A stretch of 11,760 nt of DNA from Bordetella sp. (GCA_027450125.1 DAIDKG010000376.1:1-11760); one strand, 5' to 3'. Positions 1 to 10,060 are shown, numbered from the stretch's first letter. Translations and numbers: made by a program. Notes: generated by a model from the sequence alone, not told the origin.

Positions 1-1564
1 CGGCCGGCGCGAAGAACATCACCGCGCCGAACACCAGGGGCATGAACATCATGACCTTGGCCTGCATCGGATCCGGCGGCTTGGGGTTGAAGCGGATCTG
101 CAGGAACATGGTGCCCATCATGATCGCGGGCAGGATGTAGAAGGGATCGGGCACGGACAGGTCGTGAACCCACAGGATCCAAGGTGCGCCGCGCATTTCG
201 ACGCTGCTCAGCAGCACCCAGTACAGCGCGAAGAACACCGGGATCTGTATCACCATGGGCAGGCAGCCGCCCAGCGGATTGATCTTCTCGGTGCGGTACA
301 GCTCCATCATGGCTGCGTTGAGCTTGGCCCGGTCGTCGCCGTAGCGCTCCTTGAGCGTCTGCATGCGCGGGGCCACGGCCTTCATGCGGGCCATGGACTT
401 GTAGCTGGCGGCGGTCAACGGGAAGAACACGGCCTTGATCAGCACGGTCAGGGCCACGATGGTCCAGCCCCAGTTGCCGATCAGGGTGTGCAGCCAGGTC
501 ATCAGCTTGAAGAGCGGCTTGGCCACGATGGTAACCCAGCCGTAGTCGACCACCAGGTTCAGGCCGGGCGCCGCGGCGGACATGGCCTTCTGATCCTGCG
601 GGCCGACCCACAGATGCGTGTCGACGCTGGCGGTGGAATTGGGCGCGATCTGGCCTACGGGCTCGACGGTGCGGATTGCGTACAGATTGGGCCGCACCTG
701 CAGCACGTCGATGGTGCGCTGCTGGCCTTGCGGCGGAATCCAGGCCGTGGCGAAGTAATGCTGCACCACGCCGATCCAGCCGTTGTCGGCCTTCTTGATG
801 TAGTCGGCCTTGTTGTTCTCGATATCCGAGAAGGCGATCTTCTGGAACTTGCCCTGCTCCGAATACACCGCCATGCCGGTGAAGGTGTGATAGAAACGCG
901 TGGTGCCCACCGGATCGTTGCCGTCGCGCTCGAGCTGCAGGTACAGCGACGGCGACACCGGCGTGCTGCCGGTGTTGGTCAGGTCGTTGCGCACATCGAT
1001 ATCGTAGCTGCCGCGATGCAGGGTGTAGGTCTTGGTCACCTTCAGGCCGCCGGATTCGGCCTCGAACGTGATGGGCAGCGTTTTGCCGGTGAGATCCAGC
1101 TGGGTCGAGACCAGATGGAAGGGCGTCAGGTGCGTGGGGAATCCCGGCGCGTTGGCCGGCGCGCCGACCACGCCCGACTGCGCCAGGTAGGTGGACGCGG
1201 GCGAGCGGTCGAACAGCACGGTGGGCTTGCCGTCCGTGGGGTACTTGAGCACTTCGGCGCGCACCAACTGGGCGCCGGTGGTGTCGAAAGTCAGGCGCAG
1301 CACATCGGTGTTGACCACGACCTTGGCCGACGGGGCCGAGCTCTCGGCCGGCGCGGCGGCCGTCGCGGGCACGTTGGCCGGCTGCGCGGCGCCGGTTGCT
1401 GCGCTGGGGATGGACGCGTTCGGCGTGCTGTCCGTTTTGGCTGGCGTGGCGGCGGTTTGCTGCCCGAACATCGAGGGCTTGCCGTTGTGGATTTCCCAGT
1501 TGTTCCATAGGAACAGCAGAGAAAACGAGAAAATCATCCAGAGGACGGTTCGGCGAATATCCAT
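1..1564 (-). CDS. yidC: Membrane protein insertase YidC (C-terminus cut by window edge)
   Basis: YidC inserts and folds inner-membrane proteins, alone or with SecYEG. The minus strand reads from ATG at 1562-1564 without a stop to the window edge, giving 521 residues. An N-terminal membrane anchor lies at about residues 5-20 (VLWMIFSFSLLFLW). An Ala/Pro/Thr-rich linker and the large periplasmic P1 domain follow. The conserved 60KD_IMP core begins near residue 355. The core carries the family motifs INPLGGC and APWILWVHDLS. Lys377 sits where E. coli YidC has its hydrophilic-groove Arg366 (LIKAVFFPLT), a conservative swap. From the usual family length, roughly the last forty residues with the final membrane helix are probably missing. 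The gene lies 67 bases after yidD in the classic rpmH-rnpA-yidD-yidC order. I see no strong ribosome binding site before the ATG. Identification is very secure. Confidence 0.97.
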   Translation of the reverse strand, partial: MDIRRTVLWMIFSFSLLFLWNNWEIHNGKPSMFGQQTAATPAKTDSTPNASIPSAATGAAQPANVPATAAAPAESSAPSAKVVVNTDVLRLTFDTTGAQLVRAEVLKYPTDGKPTVLFDRSPASTYLAQSGVVGAPANAPGFPTHLTPFHLVSTQLDLTGKTLPITFEAESGGLKVTKTYTLHRGSYDIDVRNDLTNTGSTPVSPSLYLQLERDGNDPVGTTRFYHTFTGMAVYSEQGKFQKIAFSDIENNKADYIKKADNGWIGVVQHYFATAWIPPQGQQRTIDVLQVRPNLYAIRTVEPVGQIAPNSTASVDTHLWVGPQDQKAMSAAAPGLNLVVDYGWVTIVAKPLFKLMTWLHTLIGNWGWTIVALTVLIKAVFFPLTAASYKSMARMKAVAPRMQTLKERYGDDRAKLNAAMMELYRTEKINPLGGCLPMVIQIPVFFALYWVLLSSVEMRGAPWILWVHDLSVPDPFYILPAIMMGTMFLQIRFNPKPPDPMQAKVMMFMPLVFGAVMFFAPA

Positions 1565-1631
1565 GGTTTCAGAAGATGGCTACCGGTAACAGCGGGCAAT
1601 AGGCCAGCAAAGCCCACCAGTGTAGCGTTAA

Positions 1632-1946
1632 TTAATGTCGATCCGGTTTCGGGGCGTTGCAGCGGCAGGCTTTGTTACCCGGACGGGGTTCCGGCACGGG
1701 ATCCAGGCCGCCGGGCGCCCAGGGATGGCAGCGGCCGATGCGGCGCACGGCCAGCCACAGGCCGACCCAGGGCCCATGCCGCTCGATCGCCTCGATGGCG
1801 TAGGCCGAGCAGGTGGGCGTGTAGCGGCACTGCTGGCCTATCCAGGGGCTGAGAAAAAAACGGTAGAACCGGATGGGGGCGATCAGCAGCAGGCGCGTGA
1901 ACAGGCCGGGCGTGTCCGGGCGGGGATCGGGTAGAGGGCCTGTCAT
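1632..1946 (-). CDS. yidD: Membrane protein insertion efficiency factor YidD
   Basis: YidD is a small, peripherally membrane-associated protein that helps YidC insert proteins; its mechanism is not fully known. The product is 104 residues. An amphipathic, basic N-terminal stretch ([19 protein letters not shown], about residues 16-34) is followed by the family signature [15 protein letters not shown] (Cys40, Cys46). [15 protein letters not shown] follows at about residues 71-85. A longer upstream reading frame exists, but it lies inside rnpA. I chose ATG 1944-1946 because the family begins just before the amphipathic segment and because this ATG overlaps the rnpA stop (ATGA), which implies translational coupling. 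The tail is Cys/Lys/Pro-rich, which varies in this family. Identification is very secure. Confidence 0.95.
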   Translation of the reverse strand: MTGPLPDPRPDTPGLFTRLLLIAPIRFYRFFLSPWIGQQCRYTPTCSAYAIEAIERHGPWVGLWLAVRRIGRCHPWAPGGLDPVPEPRPGNKACRCNAPKPDRH

Positions 1947-2350
1947 CTTGCAATACGCTCGAAGTGAGCGTCTACTTCGATGCGCGCCGCGCGTTTGAGT
2001 TCGGTAAGCGAAACCGGAGCGATCCGGCTTTGCAGGCGCACGACGTAATCGCGCGCGGGCAGCGTCAGCCGCCGGGTCCGGAAGGCTTCGCGGATGACGC
2101 GCTTGAGCGCGTTGCGGGTGACGGCGTGCGGCGCGTAGCGCTTGGCGATAACCAGGCCCAGGCGCGCACATACGGGCTGTTCGCCCAGGCCGCCGGCATG
2201 GGTGGCGCCGTCAGGCTTCGCATCCGTAGCCGCGGATGCGGCGCTCACAACGAAAAACGCCCCTCGTGCGAGGCGCCGGCCTTTGAGGGCAGCGGCAAAC
2301 TCGGAGGGGCGATGCAGGCGCGCTTGCGCGGGAAGCGTGGCGCGCGGCAT
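1943..2350 (-). CDS. rnpA: Ribonuclease P protein component RnpA
   Basis: RnpA is the protein subunit of RNase P, which removes the 5' leader from pre-tRNAs with the catalytic RNA (rnpB, not in this window). The product is 135 residues. It has the N-terminal [15 protein letters not shown] segment, the central [17 protein letters not shown] strand-and-turn, and the RNR signature [13 protein letters not shown] at residues 79-91. A low-complexity Ala/Gly-rich stretch at residues 37-58 ([19 protein letters not shown]) makes it somewhat longer than E. coli RnpA (119 residues). It probably forms a loop away from the RNA-binding face. The start at 2348-2350 gives the expected N-terminus. The gene lies 55 bases after rpmH, and its stop overlaps the yidD start by four bases. 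Confidence 0.96.
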   Translation of the reverse strand: MPRATLPAQARLHRPSEFAAALKGRRLARGAFFVVSAASAATDAKPDGATHAGGLGEQPVCARLGLVIAKRYAPHAVTRNALKRVIREAFRTRRLTLPARDYVVRLQSRIAPVSLTELKRAARIEVDAHFERIAR

Positions 2351-2378
2351 GGCGTGCAGGCCTGGGGCCCGAACCAGC

Positions 2379-2396
2379 GGCAGCCGCAGGGCTGCC
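2379..2396. repeat. Small hairpin in the rpmH–rnpA gap
   Basis: GGCAGCC, a four-base loop and GGCTGCC form a perfect 7-base stem between rpmH and rnpA. On the transcribed minus strand no T tract follows, so it is not a classical terminator. It could be a processing or attenuation structure that sets the L34 to RnpA ratio. That role is inferred, because only the inverted repeat is visible. Confidence 0.4.
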
Positions 2397-2405
2397 CGCC
2401 CGGTC

Positions 2406-2540
2406 CTAGACGGCCAGGCGCTTGCGGCCCTTGGCGCGGCGGGCGTTCAGAACGGCACGGCCGCCACGGGTTTTCATGCGCACGCGGAAACCGTGGGTAC
2501 GCTTGCGACGGGTAACGGAAGGTTGGTAGGTACGTTTCAT
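2406..2540 (-). CDS. rpmH: 50S ribosomal protein L34
   Basis: L34 is a small, highly basic protein of the large ribosomal subunit. The 44-residue product starts [20 protein letters not shown] and ends in an Arg/Lys-rich tail ([10 protein letters not shown]), matching the near-invariant family length and sequence. The reading frame is open further upstream, but the start at 2538-2540 is fixed by the conserved MKRTYQPS N-terminus, with a GGAA element just upstream. This is the first gene of the minus-strand rpmH-rnpA-yidD-yidC operon and diverges from dnaA. Confidence 0.98.
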   Translation of the reverse strand: MKRTYQPSVTRRKRTHGFRVRMKTRGGRAVLNARRAKGRKRLAV

Positions 2541-2615
2541 GTGCGTTCCACAAAGAACAAGGATGAGAGGCCCATTCCGACAACAATGGCCCCGAGAATT
2601 CGGCAAAAGCCCATT

Positions 2616-2644
2616 ATTTCAACAAGAAAATCCAGCACTGTCAA
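2616..2644 (-). promoter_or_regulatory. Probable rpmH operon promoter
   Basis: On the minus strand a perfect -35 TTGACA (2639-2644) is followed after 17 bases by TGAAAT (2616-2621, four of six consensus bases); the bases continue AATAAT. This matches sigma-70 spacing and faces rpmH, leaving a leader of roughly 70 bases. The -35 sits inside a short inverted repeat, ACTGT-CAA-ACAGT (2637-2649). No other comparable promoter is visible in the gap. Confidence 0.65.
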
Positions 2645-2684
2645 ACAGTTAGAGAGGGACGCAAGGATCCGGGCGGCTCCGGCC

Positions 2685-2693
2685 TGTGGATAA
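2685..2693 (-). promoter_or_regulatory. DnaA box (perfect TTATCCACA on the minus strand)
   Basis: TGTGGATAA on the plus strand is the exact complement of the consensus high-affinity DnaA box. It lies 43 bases before dnaA and just upstream of the likely dnaA -10 element, which fits DnaA autorepression. It is the only full-consensus box I found in the 2541-2736 gap; TTCCACA at 2546-2552 is only a weak partial match. Confidence 0.75.
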
Positions 2694-2708
2694 CCCGCCG
2701 GGGTAGGC

Positions 2709-2714
2709 TAGAAT
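2709..2714 (+). promoter_or_regulatory. Probable dnaA -10 element
   Basis: TAGAAT matches five of six bases of the sigma-70 -10 consensus and lies 22 bases before the dnaA ATG. No good -35 is present at the right spacing, because that position is taken by the DnaA box. This suggests a promoter that DnaA can repress. It is an inference from sequence position only. Confidence 0.4.
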
Positions 2715-2736
2715 CGAGGTTTAGAACAAGAGCGAC

Positions 2737-4194
2737 ATGAACGAATTCTGGCAGACCTGCATCAGTCGTCTTGAGCAGGAACTCCCCCCCCAACAAATCA
2801 GTGCCTGGATACGGCCGCTGGTCCCGCTGGCCTTCGACGAGGCCCAGGGCCTGCTGCGCGTGGCCGCACCGAACCGCTTCAAGCTGGACTGGGTGCGCAA
2901 GAACTTCTCGCACCAGATCGAGGTCCTGGCCTCCGAGTGGTTTGCACGGCCGGTGCAGGTGTCTTTCGAGCTGCCCTCCTCCTCGGGCGCCGCGCCGCGA
3001 ACCGGTTCCGCCGGGCAGGCCGCGCCGGGTTCGGGCGCGCCCGCCTCGGCCGCTCCAGGGCCTGGCGCATCCGGGCCGGCCGCCGGCAACGGTACGCATG
3101 CGGCCAGGTCCGCCCCGGCGCAAATGGCCGCGTCCCCGGCCGCCAGCGACGCCGCCGGCGTGGTGTACGAGCGCTCGCGCCTGAACACCGACCTGACTTT
3201 TGAGAACTTCGTCACCGGCAAGGCCAACCAGCTGGCCCGCGCTGCGGCGCTGCAGGTGGCCGAGAATCCCGGCACGTCCTACAACCCCCTCTTCCTGTAT
3301 GGCGGCGTGGGGCTGGGCAAGACGCACCTGATCCACGCCATCGGCAACGCCATGGTGGCGGCCGGCTCCGGCACGCATGTGCGCTACGTGCACGCCGACC
3401 AATACGTGGCCGACGTGGTCAAGGCCTACCAGCGCAAGACGTTCGACGACTTCAAGCGCTACTACCATTCGCTGGACCTGCTGCTGATCGACGATATCCA
3501 GTTCTTCTCCGGCAAGCAGCGCACCCAGGAAGAGTTCTTTTATGCCTTCGAGGCGATGGTGGCGCAGAAAAAGCAGATCATCATCACCAGCGACACCTAT
3601 CCCAAGGAAATGTCGGGCATCGACAACCGCCTGACCTCGCGCTTCGATTCCGGCCTGACGGTGGCCATCGAGCCGCCCGAACTGGAGATGCGCGTGGCCA
3701 TCCTGCTGCGCAAGGCCGAGTCCGAAGGCGCTACCCTGCCCGAAGAAGTGGCTTTCTTCATCGCCAAGCATCTGCGCAGCAACGTGCGCGAGCTGGAGGG
3801 GGCGCTGCGCAAGGTGCTGGCCTATGCGCGCTTTCACGGCCGCAACGAGCTCACCGTGGACCTGAGCAAGGACGCGCTCAAGGATCTGCTCTCGGTTTCC
3901 AGCGGGCAGGTCACCGTGGAAAACATCCAGAAGACCGTGGCCGATTTCTACAAAATCAAGGTCGCCGACATGTATTCGAAACGGCGGCCGGCCAATATCG
4001 CCATGCCGCGTCAGGTGGCGATGTACCTGGCCAAGGAGCTGACCCAGAAGAGCTTGCCCGAGATCGGCGATCTGTTTGGCGGGCGCGACCACACCACGGT
4101 GCTGCACGCGGTCCGCAAGATTTCCGATGCCCGCGCCAAGCAAGCGGAGCTGAACCATACCCTGCACGTGTTGGAACAAACTCTAAAAGGATGA
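2737..4194 (+). CDS. dnaA: Chromosomal replication initiator protein DnaA
   Basis: DnaA is the AAA+ ATPase that binds DnaA boxes, melts the origin and loads DnaB helicase. The product is 485 residues. Domain I ([16 protein letters not shown] onward) covers about residues 1-80. Domain II, about residues 85-150, is a low-complexity Ala/Pro/Gly linker. The AAA+ domain has Walker A GGVGLGKT at residues 189-196 and Walker B LLIDDIQ near residues 249-255. The C-terminal DNA-binding domain IV carries the DnaA signature [12 protein letters not shown] from residue 448. The start gives the canonical N-terminus. dnaN begins two bases after the stop, so the two are surely co-transcribed. A DnaA box upstream suggests autoregulation. 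Confidence 0.98.
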   Translation: MNEFWQTCISRLEQELPPQQISAWIRPLVPLAFDEAQGLLRVAAPNRFKLDWVRKNFSHQIEVLASEWFARPVQVSFELPSSSGAAPRTGSAGQAAPGSGAPASAAPGPGASGPAAGNGTHAARSAPAQMAASPAASDAAGVVYERSRLNTDLTFENFVTGKANQLARAAALQVAENPGTSYNPLFLYGGVGLGKTHLIHAIGNAMVAAGSGTHVRYVHADQYVADVVKAYQRKTFDDFKRYYHSLDLLLIDDIQFFSGKQRTQEEFFYAFEAMVAQKKQIIITSDTYPKEMSGIDNRLTSRFDSGLTVAIEPPELEMRVAILLRKAESEGATLPEEVAFFIAKHLRSNVRELEGALRKVLAYARFHGRNELTVDLSKDALKDLLSVSSGQVTVENIQKTVADFYKIKVADMYSKRRPANIAMPRQVAMYLAKELTQKSLPEIGDLFGGRDHTTVLHAVRKISDARAKQAELNHTLHVLEQTLKG

Positions 4195-4196
4195 CC

Positions 4197-5306
4197 ATGC
4201 AACTCGTACAAACCACGCGCGACGCATTGTTGAAACCGCTCTCGACCGTGGCGGGCATCGTTGAAAGGCGGCATACCCTGCCGATCCTTGCCAACATCCT
4301 GATGCGCAAGGAAGGCGGCAAGGTTTCCTTCATTGCCACCGACCTGGAAGTGCAAATCACCACGCATGCTGATTTCGGCGTGGGGTCCGACAATGAATCG
4401 ACGACGGTGGCCGCGCGCAAGCTGCTGGACATTCTCAAGGCCTTGCCCGACACCGGCGACGTGAAACTGTCGCTGGCCTCCGGCAAGATGACGGTGCAGT
4501 CGGCCAAGAGCCGCTTCGCCCTGCAGACCCTGGCCGCCAGCGAATATCCCACCGTGGCCCAGCCCGAACAGTGGAGCGTGTCGCTGAGCCTGCCGCAGCG
4601 CACCTTGCGCCATCTGTTCAACATGGTGCACTTCGCCATGGCGCAGCAGGACATGCGCTACTACCTGAACGGCATGCTGCTGGTGTTCGAACCCGGCTTC
4701 GTGCGTTCGGTGGCCACCGACGGGCACCGCCTGGCGCATTGCGCCACCAAGGCCGACGGCATCGTCGACCGGCAGGAGGTCATCGTGCCGCGCAAGACCG
4801 TGCTTGAAATGCAGCGCCTGCTCGAGGATTCGGACGAACCCGTGGCCGTGGACGTGGCCCCGGGCCAGATCCGCTTTCGCTTCGGCGACGTGGAGCTGGT
4901 CTCCAAGCTGGTCGAGGGCAAGTTCCCCGACTTCACGCGTGTGATCCCCACGTCCTACACCCGTCACTTCGACGTGAGCCGCGAGGCCCTGCAGGGCAGC
5001 CTGCAGCGCGCCGCCATCCTGACCACCGACAAGTTCAAGGGCGTGCGCCTGCAGCTGGCGCAGAACCTGATGAAGATCTCCTCGACCAATGCCGAACAGG
5101 AGGAGGCGCAGGAAGAAATCGACATCGACTATGCGCACGAAGCGCTGGACGTGGGTTTCAACGTGGGCTACCTGCTCGACGTGCTGGGCAACCTGAAGAC
5201 CGAGACCATTCGCTGGTCGGTCATGCCCGACGCCAACGCGTCGGCGCTCATCACCTTGCCCGACGACGATAACTTCAAGTACGTCGTCATGCCCATGCGC
5301 ATTTGA
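4197..5306 (+). CDS. dnaN: DNA polymerase III beta subunit (sliding clamp)
   Basis: The beta clamp is a ring-shaped dimer that tethers DNA polymerase III and many repair enzymes to DNA. The product is 369 residues with three successive clamp folds of about 120 residues. It opens MQLVQTTRDALLKPLSTVAG and ends in the typical YVVMPMRI tail, which contributes to the protein-binding cleft. An in-frame ATG at 4191 overlaps the dnaA stop (ATGA), but I prefer ATG 4197. The AAGGA element then lies five bases upstream, and the family N-terminus is MQL. gyrB follows after a short gap. Identification is very secure. Confidence 0.97.
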   Translation: MQLVQTTRDALLKPLSTVAGIVERRHTLPILANILMRKEGGKVSFIATDLEVQITTHADFGVGSDNESTTVAARKLLDILKALPDTGDVKLSLASGKMTVQSAKSRFALQTLAASEYPTVAQPEQWSVSLSLPQRTLRHLFNMVHFAMAQQDMRYYLNGMLLVFEPGFVRSVATDGHRLAHCATKADGIVDRQEVIVPRKTVLEMQRLLEDSDEPVAVDVAPGQIRFRFGDVELVSKLVEGKFPDFTRVIPTSYTRHFDVSREALQGSLQRAAILTTDKFKGVRLQLAQNLMKISSTNAEQEEAQEEIDIDYAHEALDVGFNVGYLLDVLGNLKTETIRWSVMPDANASALITLPDDDNFKYVVMPMRI

Positions 5307-5336
5307 GCTTCGCAGCGAACTTTTCGCGACGCGCCT

Positions 5337-5352
5337 GCCTTGCGCGCAAGGC
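5337..5352. repeat. Perfect 16-base palindrome between dnaN and gyrB
   Basis: GCCTTGCGCGCAAGGC reads identically on both strands and lies midway in the 60-base dnaN–gyrB gap. As RNA it could fold into a 6-base stem with a CGCG loop. No T tract follows, so termination is unlikely. It may be an RNA hairpin affecting gyrB expression or a protein-binding site; neither is shown by the sequence. Confidence 0.5.
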
Positions 5353-5366
5353 CCCGTATTCATTGA

Positions 5367-7832
<2,466 letters not shown>

Positions 7833-7855
7833 TTCGTCGGATGACACAGAAAGTG

Positions 7856-7893
7856 AAATGGCCCGGGACACCGGGCCATTTGCTTTAGTTTTC
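7856..7893 (+). terminator. Rho-independent terminator after gyrB
   Basis: AAATGGCCCGG, a GACA loop and CCGGGCCATTT form a perfect 11-base stem at 7856-7881, followed by the T-rich GCTTTAGTTTTC. It begins 23 bases after the gyrB stop and should end the dnaA-dnaN-gyrB transcript. The T tract is imperfect, but stem strength and position make the call good. Confidence 0.85.
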
Positions 7894-7934
7894 AGCATTT
7901 TTGAGGACTGTAGCGACTCGACGTCCTCCGGTGA

Positions 7935-8182
7935 TCAACCCGTGAACTTGCATTTGGCGGCGCGCTCGCTTTGCGCCAGCTGGTTGTCGTTCCATTTGCC
8001 ATCCGCGTACGTACGCAAGTACGGTGCTTTACCCGTTTCGCGCACAACGCCGATGTAGGTGCGGTTTCCGATAGTTTTGTCCACCGTATAGAACGCCTCG
8101 GTCTTGGACTCGATGCGGGGGCCTCACAACTGAGGCACCACTTGTTGCCGGTTTGGCCGAAGTTCGAACTGTTAAAGATGAC
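7935..8182 (-). pseudogene. Frameshifted remnant of a small protein gene
   Basis: No intact gene lies between gyrB and 8228, but the minus strand reads like degraded protein code. From 8182 one frame gives NSSNFGQTGNKWCLSCEAP. At a five-base G/C run (plus 8117-8121) the sensible reading moves to the next frame. It continues IESKTEAFYTVDKTIGNRTY, then KAPYLRTYADGKWNDNQLAQ, and stops at 7935-7937. One extra base in the run would join the two halves as ...CEAP-R-IESK. The upstream frame has no start: an in-frame TAA (8183-8185) separates it from ATG 8207-8209. The YLRT-x-D-x4-DN pattern faintly recalls small uncharacterised proteins of the DUF3892 type; this is from memory and weak. It may be a pseudogene or a sequencing error. 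Confidence 0.5.
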
Positions 8183-8227
8183 TTAATAGTTCAAACCGAG
8201 GGCAACCATGTGCCGAGTAACGCATGA

Positions 8228-8935
8228 TCATCGAGCCAGGAAATCCGGCGTCGGCAGCTGCCGGTTCGGGCTTGCCGGCAGGTCCGCCAGCGCAACAATG
8301 TCGCGCACCTCGAGCACGGGCTGCGGTGTGCCGGCGATGGCGGCATTGATCATTGCCCGGCCGACTTCCTGCAGCGTACAGCACCGTGACGGCGCCAGCG
8401 AGCGGACGACCGGGTAGGTCCAGGCCAGTGCCCGATACCAGGATTTGAGGTGCTTCTGGCCGGGCGTAGCGCGCATCACGGCGGGGCGGAACATCGCGGC
8501 GCGCCTGAACAAGCGCAGCAATTCGTTCTCGGCGGCACCCTTGACCCGCGCCCACATCGCGCGGCCGCGCTCGGTGGAGTCGGTGCCGGCGCCGCTCACA
8601 TAACAGAACGCCGCATCGGGGTTCTGCCACTCCAGCGCACGGGCGAAGCTCAAGGTCAGGTCGTAGGTGACGCGTGTGTAGTCCGCTTCGCTCATGCCCA
8701 CCGACGAGACGCCCAGGCAGAAAAAGCACGCATCGTAGCCGGTCAGCTGCGATTCGATTTTGGACAGGTCGTGAAAGTCCGCATGGACGATTTCGGTGAG
8801 CTTGGGATGCGCGCGGCCCAGCGGCCTGCGGTTGATCGCCAGCACGCGGGCCACGCGCGGATCGGCCAGGCATTCGAGCAGCACGCCTTCGCCGACCATG
8901 CCGGTGGCGCCGGTGAGGATGACCGAGATCGGCAT
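8228..8935 (-). CDS. Atypical short-chain dehydrogenase/epimerase-like NAD(P)-binding protein
   Basis: The 235-residue product is a Rossmann-fold protein of the NAD(P)-binding NmrA/TIP30-like group (COG0702-like). The nucleotide-binding loop TGATGMVGEG is at residues 8-17. ACFFCLGVSS (about 69-78) forms the next conserved strand. YVSGAGTDS and GRAMWARVKGAAENEL lie at about 112-139. The classical SDR catalytic Tyr-x3-Lys appears as Trp128-x3-Lys132, so normal dehydrogenase chemistry is doubtful; a nucleotide-sensing or isomerase role is possible. A GAGGGG element lies nine bases before ATG 8933-8935. The gene begins 13 bases after the hydrolase stop, so the two form one minus-strand operon, probably controlled by the divergent TetR regulator. 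The substrate is unknown. Confidence 0.88.
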   Translation of the reverse strand: MPISVILTGATGMVGEGVLLECLADPRVARVLAINRRPLGRAHPKLTEIVHADFHDLSKIESQLTGYDACFFCLGVSSVGMSEADYTRVTYDLTLSFARALEWQNPDAAFCYVSGAGTDSTERGRAMWARVKGAAENELLRLFRRAAMFRPAVMRATPGQKHLKSWYRALAWTYPVVRSLAPSRCCTLQEVGRAMINAAIAGTPQPVLEVRDIVALADLPASPNRQLPTPDFLAR

Positions 8936-8948
8936 GGCCCGATTCCCC

Positions 8949-10019
8949 TCAGGCCGTCAGCGCCGCGGCCACGATGCGCTCTGTGGCATCGACAGCCTGC
9001 CACCAGCGCTCGCCCGCGTGGGGCTGCGCCAGCGACAGCAGCTCGCCCATGGCCGGCGTGGCCAGGGGCACGCCATGCGCCTGCGCCAGAGCCAGGATGC
9101 GCTCGAACGGTTCGTGCCACGGATGCATGGCCAGGTCGAAGGTGCCGTTGTGCAGCGGCATCAGCCAGCGGCCGCGCAAGTCCAGGTGGCCCTGCAGTGT
9201 CTCTTCGGGCTGCATGTGGACCTCGGGCCATTGCGCATCGTAGGCGCCGGTTTCCATGAAGGTGACATCGAACGGACCGAAGCGCTCGCCTATGGTCTTG
9301 AATCCGGCGTGATAGCCGGTGTCGCCGCTGAAGAACACGCGCAGGCCGCCGGACAGGATCACCCATGAGGCCCACAGCGTCGAATCGCCGTCTTTGAAGC
9401 TGCGCCCCGAGAAATGCTGCGCGGGCGTGGCCACCAGATGCACCCCGTCCAGCGAGGTCTGCTGCCACCAGTCCAGCTGGCGTACCTTATGCGGTGCGAT
9501 ACCCCAGGCGATAAGCCGTTCACCGACGCCCAGCGGCGTGATGAACGTCTGCGTCTTGGGGGCGAGATCGAGCACGGCGGCGCGGTCCAGGTGGTCGTAG
9601 TGATCGTGCGACAGGATCACGCCCTTGATGGGCGGCAGTTCGTCGATGGAGATCGGAGGCGCGTGAAAGCGTCTGGGGCCGGCCCATCGCACCGGCGAGG
9701 CGCGCTCTGAAAACACGGGGTCGGTGAGCCAGAATTCGCCGGCCAGCTTGAGCAGCAGCGTCGAGTGGCCGAGACGGAAGAGGCTGGCATCGGGCGCCGC
9801 CGCCAGCATGCCGGCAGTCAGCGCGCGCACCGGGATGGGAGAACGCGGAACGGTGGTGTCGGGCTTTTGTGTCAGCCTGCGCCAGGCTATGGCCAAGGTC
9901 CGCCGCAAGCCCGGCGCCTGGCGCGGGACGGGGTTGCGGAACTTGCCGTTGCGATGCTGCGGCGAGGCGACGATGTCGGCGGGAGGCGCCTGGATGATGC
10001 GCGGGCAAAGGCAGGTCAT
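8949..10019 (-). CDS. Metallo-beta-lactamase-fold hydrolase (NAPE-PLD/UlaG-like)
   Basis: The 356-residue product is a metal-dependent hydrolase of the MBL superfamily. Counted from ATG 10017-10019, the metal motif HDHYDH lies at residues 138-143. Further ligands are His202 (AQHFSGR), Asp233 (SGDTGYH) and His290 (PLHNGTF). The block TDPVFSERASPVRW plus the following GPRRF and ELPPIKG is typical of the NAPE-PLD-like branch (phospholipase D or lactonase-like). The true substrate cannot be read from sequence. A GTG at 10041-10043 would add eight residues. I prefer the ATG because GGAAG lies six bases upstream. The N-terminal 60 residues are basic and Pro/Arg-rich, without a clear signal peptide. 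It is the first gene of a two-gene operon, divergent from tetR. Confidence 0.92.
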   Translation of the reverse strand: MTCLCPRIIQAPPADIVASPQHRNGKFRNPVPRQAPGLRRTLAIAWRRLTQKPDTTVPRSPIPVRALTAGMLAAAPDASLFRLGHSTLLLKLAGEFWLTDPVFSERASPVRWAGPRRFHAPPISIDELPPIKGVILSHDHYDHLDRAAVLDLAPKTQTFITPLGVGERLIAWGIAPHKVRQLDWWQQTSLDGVHLVATPAQHFSGRSFKDGDSTLWASWVILSGGLRVFFSGDTGYHAGFKTIGERFGPFDVTFMETGAYDAQWPEVHMQPEETLQGHLDLRGRWLMPLHNGTFDLAMHPWHEPFERILALAQAHGVPLATPAMGELLSLAQPHAGERWWQAVDATERIVAAALTA

Positions 10020-10060
10020 GGAGGCTTCCGGATCGGAGAGCACTGGGCTCGGATCTTTAA

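Noticed and set aside
164..1510. A 448-codon open frame on the plus strand opposite yidC
   Set aside because: It is the mirror of yidC, with a His/Gly/Arg-rich product and no recognisable motif.
1632..2171. A longer yidD starting inside rnpA
   Set aside because: The extra N-terminus is Arg-rich, out-of-frame rnpA code. The coupled ATGA start at 1946 fits the family.
2641..4179. A 512-codon open frame on the minus strand opposite dnaA
   Set aside because: It is a GC-rich shadow of dnaA. It would also run over the dnaA promoter and has no domain.
7903..7928. GAGGAC...GTCCTC inverted repeat as a terminator for the minus-strand remnant
   Set aside because: Six-base arms with a 14-base loop and no T tract on either strand; the hairpin at 7856-7881 is far stronger.
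8161..8170. AGTTCGAACT ten-base palindrome as an operator
   Set aside because: It is short, lies within the apparent protein remnant, and has no promoter or regulator beside it.
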